Assembly (NCBI RefSeq): GCF_002899945.2
Contig: NZ_PPEG02000003.1
Location: 62,001 to 126,000 of the forward strand
Reading direction: 5' to 3'
Origin: Chryseobacterium viscerum
GTDB lineage: Bacteria > Bacteroidota > Bacteroidia > Flavobacteriales > Weeksellaceae
Length of the DNA stretch: 64,000 bases
A program made the translations under genes and the position numbers. Below, piece after piece: positions 23,087 through 32,471 of this stretch; the stretch's first letter is position 1, and every line of letters begins with the position of its first letter. Under the pieces are notes generated by a model. The model saw nothing but the letters and a program-made list of their open reading frames with translations, was not told the DNA's origin and searched no databases.

Positions 23087-24586
23087 ATGAAAAACAAATT
23101 TATTTCGAGGTTACTCTCATTAGTAACCATTATGGTTTTGTTATATTCCTGTAGGAATGAACAATTAACAGAACAAGAAACCTACAACAATAGCAGTCAA
23201 TTCAGACCAACCTCCAAAACAATTAGTCTGGAAGAAAGTAAACACAAATTAGTTCTTAAAACTGAATTACAAAAGGTACAAGACAATTTACAAGAAATTA
23301 AAACCAACGCATCAGGTAAAACAATTGATTATTCAAATGGCGTTTCGATTGACACAGACAATGTAACATACATTGAATCTGGACCTACTTTCCACACTTA
23401 CACATTCAATCTGGTAAGAGAAAACGCACCTGAAAATGCACCTTTAGAAAATTTGGTATTGGCTTCCCTACCTGATGGCAGTTATAAAGAGCTTTTAATA
23501 ACTTACAATTTCACTCCACAGGAAAAACAAGATTTACTTTTGGGAAAAGGAGTGAAAACTAAAGGAAAAGCTAGTGTAATTGAACTTACTAAAGGAACCT
23601 ATGGAGGAGTCGTTTCTAACAGGAGTATGGGAGTTGTCGAATCTTGTTCTTATAAGACAGTAGATATGTATTTCTCTTGTTATACAGGAGAACATAACTC
23701 TGATAATGAAAGTGAATGGGGAGGCTGTAAATGGAAGAGTGAAGGAGGTTATCCGGCTCAACACATTACTACGGTTGCATTAGTTTGTACTGCAAGTACA
23801 GCCTTGGGAGATGATGGTTCACCAGGAGGTGGTGACATGGGAAGTATTACAGGCTTAGGGAGTGGACCTAATGAAGGAACACCAACAATTCCGACCTTTG
23901 TACATCCAAAATATACGCCTTGTGGGAAAATAAAAGCCCAAAGAAGAAACGCCGACTTTTATGCCAAAATGAGTTTGCTAGAATCTAATACAGGATTAAA
24001 AATGGAAACTGGATTTATACAAAGAAATAACGGTAATTACGAATATAAAGACAATGCTACAGCTACTGAGACTAATAATTCCTTAGGGCTTCCTAATTCT
24101 GACCTATCTGAAAATAAAAATATTAAAGGTTACATGCATACCCATGTTGATGATTTTACATATTATGATACTACAGAAGGAGCAAATGCCACAAGGCTAG
24201 GTATAAAAATATTTTCTCCTGCTGATGTAAGATATTTCATGGATATGGTAAAGAATGCAAAAGATAGCTTTAATGATTTAGGAGAGGTTTATGCTGTAAT
24301 GGTTTCGAGTTCTGTGAACTACCAAATTCGTTTTACTGGAACCGAATATCAAATAAAAACTTTTACTGATGCCCAAGCTGAAGCTTTTAGAAATGTTTAC
24401 ACGGATTTAATGAAAGATAGGATTGGAAATCAGAAAAGTTTAGAAATTGGTTTTCTTAAATTTATTAATGATAATATGAACGTAAGAGGAGTAAGTTTGT
24501 ATAGAATGAATTCAGACGGAACAAATACAGAAATTAGACTCAATGATGATAAAACAGATACAACAGAAACAAATTGTCCAAACTAA
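23087..24586 (+). CDS. Lipoprotein with JAB/JAMM-like C-terminal motif
   Basis: This 499-residue lipoprotein (LLYSCRNEQ) has an N-terminal region of about 240 residues containing a Cys-rich segment (ESCSYK, YFSCYTG, GGCKWK). A Gly-rich linker near 245-262 follows, then a C-terminal domain. There HTH (His351, His353) is followed by SPAD (Ser377, Asp380), reminiscent of the metal-binding HxH...SxxD of JAMM peptidases. The spacing is longer than usual and no upstream Glu was confirmed. The gene is followed after 9 bases by a DUF6705-like lipoprotein. Base use is more A+T-rich than its neighbours. Function unknown. Confidence 0.6.
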   Translation: MKNKFISRLLSLVTIMVLLYSCRNEQLTEQETYNNSSQFRPTSKTISLEESKHKLVLKTELQKVQDNLQEIKTNASGKTIDYSNGVSIDTDNVTYIESGPTFHTYTFNLVRENAPENAPLENLVLASLPDGSYKELLITYNFTPQEKQDLLLGKGVKTKGKASVIELTKGTYGGVVSNRSMGVVESCSYKTVDMYFSCYTGEHNSDNESEWGGCKWKSEGGYPAQHITTVALVCTASTALGDDGSPGGGDMGSITGLGSGPNEGTPTIPTFVHPKYTPCGKIKAQRRNADFYAKMSLLESNTGLKMETGFIQRNNGNYEYKDNATATETNNSLGLPNSDLSENKNIKGYMHTHVDDFTYYDTTEGANATRLGIKIFSPADVRYFMDMVKNAKDSFNDLGEVYAVMVSSSVNYQIRFTGTEYQIKTFTDAQAEAFRNVYTDLMKDRIGNQKSLEIGFLKFINDNMNVRGVSLYRMNSDGTNTEIRLNDDKTDTTETNCPN

Positions 24587-24595
24587 AAAAAAATT

Positions 24596-25156
24596 ATGAA
24601 ATACTTATTTTTTGCACTAACGCTTTTTACTGCTTCATGTAGCGCACAGACAGTATCATTGGAAACAGTTGCTCAATGTAGAGTAACATCGAATTGTCCA
24701 AATTTCACATATATAAAAGACAGCAGCAACTCTCTTGATAAATATGCAGGAACATGGAAGGGAAATTATAACGGAAAAACATATGAATTTAATTTTATAA
24801 AGAAATTAAATCTTGGTGAGGATATAAAAAAAGATAAATTAATTGGAAGAATGAAAGTAACTGATTCTAATGGGAATATTATCTATAATACTTTTAATGA
24901 AACCGATGATACAAAAACTAAGTTTAGAGGAGATAATTTTCAACCTGACTTAAAAGCATATATGATGGATTTTGTCGGGAATAGTGAATTTGCTTGTGGT
25001 GAACAAGGTATTGTTTATTTAAGAATTAAACCAGAAACTCCTAATAAAATGAGTATACTTATGTTACAAGATGCTGACATTACATGGGGAGAATGTCCAC
25101 CTAGTTATCAACCTACTATACCTTATAAGACATCAATATCTTTAACAAGACAGTAG
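24596..25156 (+). CDS. DUF6705-like lipoprotein/exported protein
   Basis: This 186-residue exported protein has a signal peptide with FTASCSAQTVSLE. The following YIKDSSNSLDKYAGTWKGNY matches the start of the DUF6705 family (about YVKD..N.LD.YVG.W.G). Family members are small secreted Flavobacteriia proteins of unknown function, often in tandem. It is paired with the larger lipoprotein 9 bases upstream, probably in one operon ending at the terminator at 25230-25258. A relation such as toxin and protector is conceivable but not shown. Confidence 0.65.
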   Translation: MKYLFFALTLFTASCSAQTVSLETVAQCRVTSNCPNFTYIKDSSNSLDKYAGTWKGNYNGKTYEFNFIKKLNLGEDIKKDKLIGRMKVTDSNGNIIYNTFNETDDTKTKFRGDNFQPDLKAYMMDFVGNSEFACGEQGIVYLRIKPETPNKMSILMLQDADITWGECPPSYQPTIPYKTSISLTRQ

Positions 25157-25229
25157 ATTAAAGATTTTAAAGCTGAATAACAATGTTTGGCTTTACCAAA
25201 ATGTAAATGTAAAGCCAATCATTCTTAAA

Positions 25230-25258
25230 AAACCAGTTTCAATTATTGAAACTGGTTT
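25230..25258. terminator. Bidirectional terminator between the lipoprotein pair and lipB
   Basis: A perfect 13-bp inverted repeat (25230-25242 with 25246-25258, AAACCAGTTTCAA) is bordered by A and T runs. It serves both convergent units. Confidence 0.85.
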
Positions 25259-25287
25259 TATGATTGTTATATCTTATTTTATATAGA

Positions 25288-26016
25288 CTATTTGTAGATC
25301 AATTCTGCCTGGAAAACGTCTGCAAAATGTTTTCTGATCTTAGCCTTTAATTCTTCCATTTCTTCCGGTGTCAGTTCTCTTTCAAGCTCTCTTTTTAAAG
25401 AAGTCACCTGCTTATCTTTGATACCACATGGAATAATGTATTCAAAATAGCGCATATCCGTATTTACATTCAATGCGAAACCATGCAGGGTTACCCATCG
25501 GGAAGCTTTCACTCCCATAGCACACATTTTTCTGGCATAAGGCTTACCAACATCCAGCCAAACTCCGGTTTCTCCAGGAGAACGTTCTCCTTTAAGACCA
25601 TATTCGGCAATGGTTCTGATGATCACTTCTTCCAGGTTTCTCATATATAAATGAATATCTGTAAAAAAGTTTTCAAGGTCCAGGATAGGATAGCCTACAA
25701 CCTGTCCGTAGCCATGATAGGTAATATCTCCGCCACGATTTACCTTTACGAAAGTGGCATCAATCTTTTTCAGTTGATCCATACCGGCAAGCATATTTTC
25801 TTCATGTCCGCTTTTCCCCAAAGTATACACATGGGGATGTTCTACAAAAAGAAGGTGGTTCGGAGTCGTAATATGCTGTTCTTCGGGAAGATCCCTGTTT
25901 TTTATTTTGGTATCAATGATATTTTTCATCAGTTGTTCCTGGTAATCCCAGGCAGGCTGATATTCTTTGATCCCTAAATCTTCAAATTCTACTGCTTTAT
26001 TCTGATTTGTATTCAT
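25288..26016 (-). CDS. lipB: Lipoyl(octanoyl) transferase LipB
   Basis: The 242-residue LipB (EC 2.3.1.181) moves octanoyl groups from acyl carrier protein to lipoate-dependent enzymes. The family core is VNRGGDITYHGYGQVVGYPI, with GVKASRWVTLHGFALNVN and the acyl-thioester Cys in IPCGI. The usual YHGPGQ is YHGYGQ here. It lies downstream of trpA on the same strand but has its own promoter at 26033-26040. Confidence 0.95.
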   Translation of the reverse strand: MNTNQNKAVEFEDLGIKEYQPAWDYQEQLMKNIIDTKIKNRDLPEEQHITTPNHLLFVEHPHVYTLGKSGHEENMLAGMDQLKKIDATFVKVNRGGDITYHGYGQVVGYPILDLENFFTDIHLYMRNLEEVIIRTIAEYGLKGERSPGETGVWLDVGKPYARKMCAMGVKASRWVTLHGFALNVNTDMRYFEYIIPCGIKDKQVTSLKRELERELTPEEMEELKAKIRKHFADVFQAELIYK

Positions 26017-26032
26017 TTCAATTTTTGATATA

Positions 26033-26040
26033 CAAATTTA
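26033..26040 (-). promoter_or_regulatory. -7 element of lipB
   Basis: The minus strand reads TAAATTTG, a perfect TAnnTTTG element 16 bases before the lipB ATG. It overlaps the space after trpA and would make lipB independent of trp attenuation. Confidence 0.6.
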
Positions 26041-26047
26041 GTGAATT

Positions 26048-26782
26048 TTACCCTTTGATGGAATGGATAAAATCTATGGCACTTTTCTTCCAGTCTTTAT
26101 CCTGAAGTAAAATATTTACAAAAGCGGTTCCGATGATTCCGCCATCCGCTTTTTCCGTTACATTTTCAAAATCCTCTTTCGACTTAATTCCGAATCCTAT
26201 CATCACTGGATTTTTAAGTGGGAGGGAAGCTACTCTGGAAAGGTAGTTTTCATTTTTTAAGACCGCATTTTCATTCCCCGTTGTAGAAGAGGAGCTTACT
26301 GCATACAGAAAACCCGAACTTAAAGAATCCAGATACATCATTCTTTCATCGGAAGTTTCCGGGGTTACCAGAAAGGTAAAATTGAGATTATATTGCTTTA
26401 ATATAGACTGATAATTTTTCTCAAACTCGATAGGAGGGAGGTCAGGAAGAATCAATCCTGAAACACCACTTTCGGAACATGCTGCACAGAACTTTTCAAA
26501 TCCGAAACTCAATACAGGGTTGATATATCCCATCAGTATAATTGGAATTCTGATTTCGTTTTTGATGGCTTTTAATTGAGATAATAGCTTTTCAATTGTC
26601 ATTCCGTTCTGTAAAGCCAGTTCGTGAGCTTTCTGAATCACTGGTCCGTCTGCCACGGGATCAGAATAAGGCATTCCGATTTCGATCATATCTGCTCCGG
26701 AATCCTGAATCAGTTTTATAATATCAGCGGTGTCTTCCAGTTGTGGAATTCCTGCAGTGAAGTATATATTTAGTTTTTTCAT
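26048..26782 (-). CDS. trpA: Tryptophan synthase alpha subunit
   Basis: This 244-residue TIM-barrel enzyme (EC 4.2.1.20) cleaves indole-3-glycerol phosphate to indole. Catalytic Glu is in DMIEIGMPYSDPVADGP and Asp in LILPDLPP. The phosphate loop is GFGIKS, near KPVMIGFG-like sequence. It is the last gene of the trp operon, separated from trpB by 86 bases that carry an inverted repeat. It works as an alpha2-beta2 complex with TrpB. Confidence 0.96.
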   Translation of the reverse strand: MKKLNIYFTAGIPQLEDTADIIKLIQDSGADMIEIGMPYSDPVADGPVIQKAHELALQNGMTIEKLLSQLKAIKNEIRIPIILMGYINPVLSFGFEKFCAACSESGVSGLILPDLPPIEFEKNYQSILKQYNLNFTFLVTPETSDERMMYLDSLSSGFLYAVSSSSTTGNENAVLKNENYLSRVASLPLKNPVMIGFGIKSKEDFENVTEKADGGIIGTAFVNILLQDKDWKKSAIDFIHSIKG

Positions 26783-26794
26783 TTCTTTATTATA

Positions 26795-26876
26795 GAAGTT
26801 AGAAATTAGTGATGAGAAGTTAGAAGGGAGTTTTATTTCCTGGGTAATGCTATACTAATTTCTAGCATCTAACTTC
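26795..26876. repeat. Imperfect inverted repeat between trpB and trpA
   Basis: GAAGTTAGAAATTAGT at 26795-26810 recurs inverted at 26854-26876, interrupted by CTAGCAT. Another GAAGTTAGAAG lies between them. The right arm forms the last codons of trpB. This looks like a small dispersed intergenic repeat or a hairpin in the mRNA between the two subunit genes. Confidence 0.5.
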
Positions 26877-28053
26877 TGATTTCTTTGAGGTATGTTTCCA
26901 TATCCTTATCTCCGCGGCCACTCAGACAAATGACTACAACATCATTTTCATTAAATTTCTTCTTATCCAAAACAGCAAGGGCATGAGAGCTTTCCAATGC
27001 AGGAATAATTCCTTCCAGTTTGGTCAGTTCAAAAGCACATTTTAAAGCTTCATCATCATTAATGCTAAAGAATTCTGCTCTTTTATCTTGAAATAAATGC
27101 GCATGGAAAGGCCCGATTCCCGGATAATCCAGTCCGGCAGAAATAGAATGAGGTTCTATAACCTGCCCATCTTCGGTCTGCATCACAAGACTTTTACTTC
27201 CATGAAGGACTCCAAGAGTTCCTAAAAACGTAGTCGCTGCAGATTTTCCTGAATCTACTCCCAGACCGCCGGCTTCGGCAGCAATGATTTTCACGTCTTT
27301 TTCTTCTACAAAATGATAGAAAGTTCCGGCAGCATTACTTCCCCCACCTACACAGGCAATCACATAATCAGGATTTTCTCTTCCTATTTTCTCCTTAAGC
27401 TGTTCTTTGATCTCCTTTGAAATAATGCTCTGGAATCTTGCCACAAGATCTGGGAAAGGGTGAGGACCTACGACACTTCCAATCACATAATGCGTCGTCA
27501 CAGGATTGTTGATCCAGTCTCTTAATGCTTCATTTACCGCATCTTTAAGGGTCTTTGAGCCTGAGGTAGCGGCTATCACTTCTGCACCCAGCATTTTCAT
27601 TCTTGCAACATTCGGGGCCTGTCTCTGGATATCAATTTCACCCATATAGACGATACATTCCAAACCAAGCAAAGCACAGGCTGTAGCAGTGGCAACGCCG
27701 TGTTGTCCGGCTCCGGTTTCTGCAATGATCCTTTTTTTTCCGAGGCGTTTTGCCAGTAGAACCTGTCCCAGTGCATTATTGATCTTATGAGCTCCGGTAT
27801 GGTTGAGGTCTTCGCGTTTTAAGTAAATCTGAGTCTTATATTTTTGACTTAGGTTTTTAGCAAAATATAATGGTGTAGCACGACCTACATAGTTTTTCAG
27901 CAAATCCTGATATTCAGCCTGAAACTCTTCAGACTCTATAATTTCAAGATAATTATTTTGTAATTCTTCTACATTGGGATAGAGCATTTCGGGGATAAAG
28001 GCTCCTCCAAACTCTCCATAATATCCGTTTTCATCGGGGTTTTTATAATTCAT
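26869..28053 (-). CDS. trpB: Tryptophan synthase beta subunit
   Basis: This 394-residue PLP enzyme (EC 4.2.1.20) condenses indole with serine. The PLP lysine is in [17 protein letters not shown], the phosphate loop is [12 protein letters not shown], and the C-terminal part contains CLSGRGDKD. Length is normal. It is preceded by the GNAT-like gene with a 4-base gap and followed by trpA. Confidence 0.97.
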   Translation of the reverse strand: MNYKNPDENGYYGEFGGAFIPEMLYPNVEELQNNYLEIIESEEFQAEYQDLLKNYVGRATPLYFAKNLSQKYKTQIYLKREDLNHTGAHKINNALGQVLLAKRLGKKRIIAETGAGQHGVATATACALLGLECIVYMGEIDIQRQAPNVARMKMLGAEVIAATSGSKTLKDAVNEALRDWINNPVTTHYVIGSVVGPHPFPDLVARFQSIISKEIKEQLKEKIGRENPDYVIACVGGGSNAAGTFYHFVEEKDVKIIAAEAGGLGVDSGKSAATTFLGTLGVLHGSKSLVMQTEDGQVIEPHSISAGLDYPGIGPFHAHLFQDKRAEFFSINDDEALKCAFELTKLEGIIPALESSHALAVLDKKKFNENDVVVICLSGRGDKDMETYLKEIRS

Positions 28054-28057
28054 TTTT

Positions 28058-28606
28058 TTATTCTTTAGTAATTAAATAAGCATTGTTTTGTAAGCTTAGC
28101 TGATTGAGCAGTTCTTTTCTTTCCTGTGAAGCGTGAAAAATCAAAATATCATCATCTTCATCAGAGGCAACCCATTCCGAATCGATACTTTCTTTGATCA
28201 TTTTGGCTTTGTCATGAAGAATTTCGATCGAACATTTTTCATAAAAAGGTCGAAGATCAGAATGACAAAAGCCAATCGTTTCCAAGGCTCTCTGAATGAC
28301 ATTCTCTTTGAAACTGTGGACCAAAGCGGCTCCATATCCCTTTTTTTCATAGGCGGAAACAAGTCCTACAACTTCTGCAAATGAATAATTACGATCTGAT
28401 ATTTTTAAGGTAAAATCAAAATTCAGCCGTATCACCGCCAGTATATTTTCATCGGCATCCAATAGGAAATGAAATTCCGAATCTTTGAAAAAAGCACGGA
28501 AATAGTCTGGTTTCATAGTACTCCAGGCAGAAACGTCCCAAAGTTGCAAGATATGTTCTATCTCACGTTCCAGTAAATCCTTGCTTGCTTTTATCTGATA
28601 TTTCAT
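28058..28606 (-). CDS. GNAT-like acetyltransferase within the trp operon
   Basis: The 182-residue protein resembles GNAT N-acetyltransferases. It has an N-terminal helix pair, a strand [19 protein letters not shown], and the acetyl-CoA loop [20 protein letters not shown] (G-x-G-x-A). Then comes [18 protein letters not shown], where GNAT proteins carry their N..fY...Gf motif. Its substrate is unknown. Its start overlaps the stop of the preceding hypothetical gene by 4 bases, and it ends 4 bases before trpB, so it is clearly part of the trp transcript. Confidence 0.72.
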   Translation of the reverse strand: MKYQIKASKDLLEREIEHILQLWDVSAWSTMKPDYFRAFFKDSEFHFLLDADENILAVIRLNFDFTLKISDRNYSFAEVVGLVSAYEKKGYGAALVHSFKENVIQRALETIGFCHSDLRPFYEKCSIEILHDKAKMIKESIDSEWVASDEDDDILIFHASQERKELLNQLSLQNNAYLITKE

Positions 28607-29115
28607 GGGTTTAAACTATTAATAAATGTGAGATGGTAATCGTACTGTTGCTTGGTAATCAGTTTTTTATAATATAACAATTCTATTTTATGCATTAAAT
28701 CAATTAACGTTGCTTTATCTATTTTTGACTGATACATGGTGATTGCAATCTCCAGGTTATCAATCAGATAATAAGGATCGGAATCTTCATACAGCAGAAA
28801 TATTTTAGCATAAATCAGTCCTAAATCATATTTTACCACTGATCTTACATGATTTTCTAAAAATTTATCAGAAATAATAACCAGATAATAACTGTTCCAG
28901 AGGCTGATTCTCTCAAAAAAATACTGGATGTCACTTTCTTCAAAATCTTTAATAGTGCTAATGAATTTAGACAATAATCCACCTACTTCCCAATGTTCTA
29001 TATTGCTGTCATTTTGAGAAACAAAGTGATACAGATTCTGGATTTTTTCATTTCCGAATTTGGGTGGAAATAATGTTTTATAAAATGTCTTCTTTAGCAA
29101 ATGTATGTTCATCAT
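28603..29115 (-). CDS. Hypothetical protein within the trp operon
   Basis: The 170-residue, mostly helical cytosolic protein has no recognised family. It is rich in Ile, Leu and Tyr (LWNSYYLVIISDKFLENHV in the middle). Two adjacent ATGs (29115, 29112) could start it. It sits 16 bases after trpF and overlaps the GNAT-like gene by ATGA, so the two are co-expressed. They may form a pair unrelated to tryptophan synthesis. Confidence 0.65.
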   Translation of the reverse strand: MMNIHLLKKTFYKTLFPPKFGNEKIQNLYHFVSQNDSNIEHWEVGGLLSKFISTIKDFEESDIQYFFERISLWNSYYLVIISDKFLENHVRSVVKYDLGLIYAKIFLLYEDSDPYYLIDNLEIAITMYQSKIDKATLIDLMHKIELLYYKKLITKQQYDYHLTFINSLNP

Positions 29116-29131
29116 TGTGTGTTTTTATTTT

Positions 29132-29827
29132 TTATCTATTTTGCTGGTATAAAGTTTTAAACTTTTTTATCCTGTCAATATTCTTGTTTCCTGGTTCCGT
29201 TTCAAATTTTGAATTGATATCCAAAGCAAAAGGCTGTTGTTTCAATGTTTCAATGTCTCCGATATTGTCTTCTGAAATTCCACCGCTTAAAAAATAGGGG
29301 AGAGGAATCTCAAATTCATTCAATAAGGTCCAGTCAAACTGTTTTCCCGTTCCACCAAATGCTTTACCATCAGTATCAAACAGGTAATAGGAAATAGGCT
29401 GTAGGCTATCGGTTGTAGGTTGCTGACTGAAAGTTTGTTTTATTCTATTTTTGTTTTCGGAGGGGTCATTTCCTATTCTTATCACTTTTATGATCCCGAC
29501 TTCCGGATTCAGTTTTTGTCTTAATTCAATAATAAAGTCATTATTTTCATCACCGTGAAGCTGGACAAAATTCAACCCTGCTTTTTGAACAATCCTTGTA
29601 ATGGCATCCGTTTCTTCATTCACAAAAACACCTACTTTTCCATGATGGTCAATACTTGCAATTTCTTCCAGGCTTAGATGGTTCAAAACATACCTGAGCG
29701 ATTTTTCATAGAAAATAAAGCCAAGAAAATCTACCTTCATCGCAATCAGCTCTTGAATCTGGTCCTGTTTTGTAAGGCCGCAGACTTTGAGTTGAGGGGA
29801 AAGAGGATGGGTAAGTTGCAGGTTCAT
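29132..29827 (-). CDS. trpF: Phosphoribosylanthranilate isomerase
   Basis: This 231-residue TIM-barrel isomerase (EC 5.3.1.24) has the catalytic Cys in LKVCGLTKQDQ and Asp plus phosphate loop in DTDGKAFGGTGKQFDWTLL. The phosphate motif LSGGISEDNI follows. It carries out the third step of the pathway after TrpD. It is separated from trpC by 12 bases, with the two non-trp genes downstream. Confidence 0.95.
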   Translation of the reverse strand: MNLQLTHPLSPQLKVCGLTKQDQIQELIAMKVDFLGFIFYEKSLRYVLNHLSLEEIASIDHHGKVGVFVNEETDAITRIVQKAGLNFVQLHGDENNDFIIELRQKLNPEVGIIKVIRIGNDPSENKNRIKQTFSQQPTTDSLQPISYYLFDTDGKAFGGTGKQFDWTLLNEFEIPLPYFLSGGISEDNIGDIETLKQQPFALDINSKFETEPGNKNIDRIKKFKTLYQQNR

Positions 29828-29839
29828 TGTAGGTAATCG

Positions 29840-30619
29840 TTATGAATTAATTTGTAATGAAAAATCTTCAAATGCTTTGGCTGGATCTGTATTTTTCATG
29901 AAATATTCTCCCATCAGAAAACCATCAAATCCTTTTTCTTTTAAAAATTTAAAATCTTCAAGGTTGTAAATGCCACTTTCGGCAACAGATAATACGTCTT
30001 TTGGAAGCAGGTTTTTCAGTTGAACAGAATGCTGAAGGTCAACTTTGAAATCCTTAAGATTTCTGTTATTGATCCCCACAAGGTCAATTTTTGAATTACA
30101 ATGCTTCAGTTCTTCTTCCGTATGAATTTCCAGTAAGACTTCCATTTCCAGTTCATGAGCAAGTGCCGTGAATTCCTCTACCTGAGCAGGGGAAAGACAT
30201 GAAGCGATCAGCAAAACAACGTCAGCTCCTATACTTTTGGCTTCATAAAACTGGTACTCATCAATCATAAAATCTTTTCGGAGTATCGGAATTTTAATTT
30301 CATTCCTAACTTTTAAAATATCATCGAAATTTCCTCCGAAGAAATCACTGTCAGTGAGAATAGAAATTCCACTGGCACCAAAATTTTCGTAAGCGGAAAC
30401 CACTTCCAAGGGCTGAACATTATTATTGATGATCCCTTTTGAAGGGGATTGTCTTTTAAATTCAGCGATAATCCCGCTTTTATTTTTGATAGATTCTTTC
30501 AGAGAATAGGTTTTTCTTCCAAAAAAATCAGAGTCTTTTAATTGGTTGACAGAAACGCTTGATTTTGCAGCAGCAATTTCTTCTTTTTTTCGTTCAATAA
30601 TCTTATCTAGTATAGTCAT
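29840..30619 (-). CDS. trpC: Indole-3-glycerol phosphate synthase
   Basis: This 259-residue TIM-barrel enzyme (EC 4.1.1.48) has the signature IIAEFKRQSPSKG with catalytic Lys, LTDSDFFGG, ILRKDFMIDEYQ and LVGINNRNLKDF. It is not fused to TrpF, unlike in enterobacteria. A 180-base gap with an inverted repeat separates it from trpD upstream. Confidence 0.96.
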   Translation of the reverse strand: MTILDKIIERKKEEIAAAKSSVSVNQLKDSDFFGRKTYSLKESIKNKSGIIAEFKRQSPSKGIINNNVQPLEVVSAYENFGASGISILTDSDFFGGNFDDILKVRNEIKIPILRKDFMIDEYQFYEAKSIGADVVLLIASCLSPAQVEEFTALAHELEMEVLLEIHTEEELKHCNSKIDLVGINNRNLKDFKVDLQHSVQLKNLLPKDVLSVAESGIYNLEDFKFLKEKGFDGFLMGEYFMKNTDPAKAFEDFSLQINS

Positions 30620-30655
30620 TTGATACAGAATTTAATAAGATGATAAAAATTATAA

Positions 30656-30785
30656 ACCATTAAGGGATATTAAGATGATAAGATAAATTAAGTTCCATCA
30701 AAGATGAGAATAAAGGATGTGGCTGAATAAATAGCTTTAGCTATCATCTTAACTATTCTTCATCCCTTAAAAATTCTTAACGGTT
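30656..30785. repeat. Inverted intergenic repeat between trpD and trpC
   Basis: AACCATTAAG (30656-30665) pairs with 30776-30785 (one mismatch), and TTAAGATGATA (30670-30680) with 30742-30752 (perfect). TAAGGGAT pairs with ATCCCTTA. The arrangement suggests a mobile-type intergenic repeat inserted in the trp operon. The sequence has no reading frame. Confidence 0.5.
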
Positions 30786-30799
30786 AAAAAATAATAGGG

Positions 30800-31831
30800 C
30801 TAATTAATCAAAAGGTTAAAGCTATTCAAGGCTTTTCCACTTTGCAGACTTTCCTGAGCCAAGAAAAGACAGTCATCATACGTGCCAAATTTATGAGTAT
30901 TGTAAAGGGCTACTGAAGCATTGGCAAGGATCACAGAATTTTGCTGTTCTGTCCCTTTTCCTTCCAGGATATTCATAAATATTTTTGCGGTTTCCTGAAT
31001 GGAGCTTCCTGCTTTAATATCTTCCAGCGTTACAGGATTGAAGCCTAAATCTTCTGCAGAATAGATTTCTTCACCGTTTTTTGTAATGATTTTGCTGTCA
31101 TCGGTAAGGCTTATCTCATCATACCCATCCAGGCCATGCACCAAAATAAACTCACGTTCCTCTTTTTGAAGAAGATACTGGTAAATTCTTGCAATTTCCA
31201 GATTGTAAACTCCAATCATAGAATATTTAGGTTTTGCAGGATTCACTAATGGCCCCAAAAGATTAAAGAATGTTCTTAATCCCAAAGATTTTCTCAATAG
31301 TCCAACCGATTGCAGAGCAGGATGAAAGTAGGGAGCATGCAAAAAGCAGATATTGGCTCTTTCAAGATCTTCATTCAGCTGTTCCGAACTGTTTTTGAAC
31401 TGATATCCCAGTTCTTCCAGTACATTGGATGAGCCTGTAATGGTAGAAGCTCCGTAATTTCCATGTTTTGTTACCTTCTGCCCGGCTCCGGCTACCACAA
31501 AGCTGGCCAATGTTGATATATTAATGGTATCTTTTCCGTCACCTCCGGTTCCCACAATATCAATAGCGTCACTGGTATCAATATCTACAGGGACAGCCAT
31601 CTGTAACAAAGCTTCTCTGAAGCCTTCCACTTCTTTCAGGGTAATATTCCGCATCAGGAAAACACTGATGAAAGCAGTAACCTCTGCGGTATTGAACTTA
31701 TTCTGTGCAATCTCAATCATAGTCGCTTTGGCTTCTGATTTTGAAAGCGTATTGTGGTTGAACAGGTATTGCAGTATTTCTTTCATTTGGGGCGTTTTTA
31801 TTGTTGTTGAGGGGTTTTCTAATGTTTTCAT
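30800..31831 (-). CDS. trpD: Anthranilate phosphoribosyltransferase
   Basis: This 343-residue enzyme (EC 2.4.2.18) has the PRPP-binding signature VGTGGDGKDTINIST, KHGNYGASTITGSSNVLEELG, and FFNLLGPLVNP. It transfers phosphoribose to anthranilate. Its ATG overlaps the trpG stop by 4 bases, coupling translation. Confidence 0.96.
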   Translation of the reverse strand: MKTLENPSTTIKTPQMKEILQYLFNHNTLSKSEAKATMIEIAQNKFNTAEVTAFISVFLMRNITLKEVEGFREALLQMAVPVDIDTSDAIDIVGTGGDGKDTINISTLASFVVAGAGQKVTKHGNYGASTITGSSNVLEELGYQFKNSSEQLNEDLERANICFLHAPYFHPALQSVGLLRKSLGLRTFFNLLGPLVNPAKPKYSMIGVYNLEIARIYQYLLQKEEREFILVHGLDGYDEISLTDDSKIITKNGEEIYSAEDLGFNPVTLEDIKAGSSIQETAKIFMNILEGKGTEQQNSVILANASVALYNTHKFGTYDDCLFLAQESLQSGKALNSFNLLIN

Positions 31832-32430
31832 CCTAAAAGAAAGTTTTTAATGATTACTTCTCCTTCAGGCGTTAAAATGCTTTCAGGATGAAACTGTACT
31901 CCGTGCACATCATAGGTCTTGTGCTGTAAAGCCATGATCATTCCGTCTTTATCTACGGCTGTGATCTCCAGTTCTTCCGGAAAACCTTCTGTATTGACTG
32001 CCCAACTGTGGTATCTTCCGACTTCTAATCCTGAACTTAAGTTTTTGAAAAGTTTAGTGTCTTCTTTTACGAGCTCCGTGGTGGTGGCTACTCCGTGGAA
32101 AATTTCAGACAGGTTGATAAGATTTCCTCCGAAAGCTTCAGCGATAGCCTGCTGTCCCAGACATACACCAAGGATGCTTTTCGTAGGAGCATATTCTTTA
32201 ATCAGTTCCAATAAAATACCTGCTTCTTCAGGAATTCCAGGTCCGGGAGAAAGGATTATTTTATCATACTTTTCAATCTCTTCCAGAGTAATTTTATCAT
32301 TTCTTACTACATCCACTCTTTGATTCAGTATTCTTTCAATAATCTGGACAAGATTATATGTGAAGCTGTCATAGTTATCAAAAACGAGAACTTTAAGCTG
32401 TGGCTGCTGGGTGTTTATATTGTTGTTCAT
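31828..32430 (-). CDS. trpG: Anthranilate synthase glutamine amidotransferase component
   Basis: This 200-residue class I glutaminase has its nucleophile in GVCLGQQAIAEAFGG and the His-Glu pair in VQFHPESILTPEG. The oxyanion strand is LSPGPGIPEEAG. It supplies ammonia to TrpE. It could also serve 4-amino-4-deoxychorismate synthesis as PabA, as in many bacteria, but operon position supports trpG. Confidence 0.94.
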   Translation of the reverse strand: MNNNINTQQPQLKVLVFDNYDSFTYNLVQIIERILNQRVDVVRNDKITLEEIEKYDKIILSPGPGIPEEAGILLELIKEYAPTKSILGVCLGQQAIAEAFGGNLINLSEIFHGVATTTELVKEDTKLFKNLSSGLEVGRYHSWAVNTEGFPEELEITAVDKDGMIMALQHKTYDVHGVQFHPESILTPEGEVIIKNFLLG

Positions 32431-32471
32431 TTCTTTTTTGTTAGTGTGTTGCTAGTTGTTTGAATTTACTT

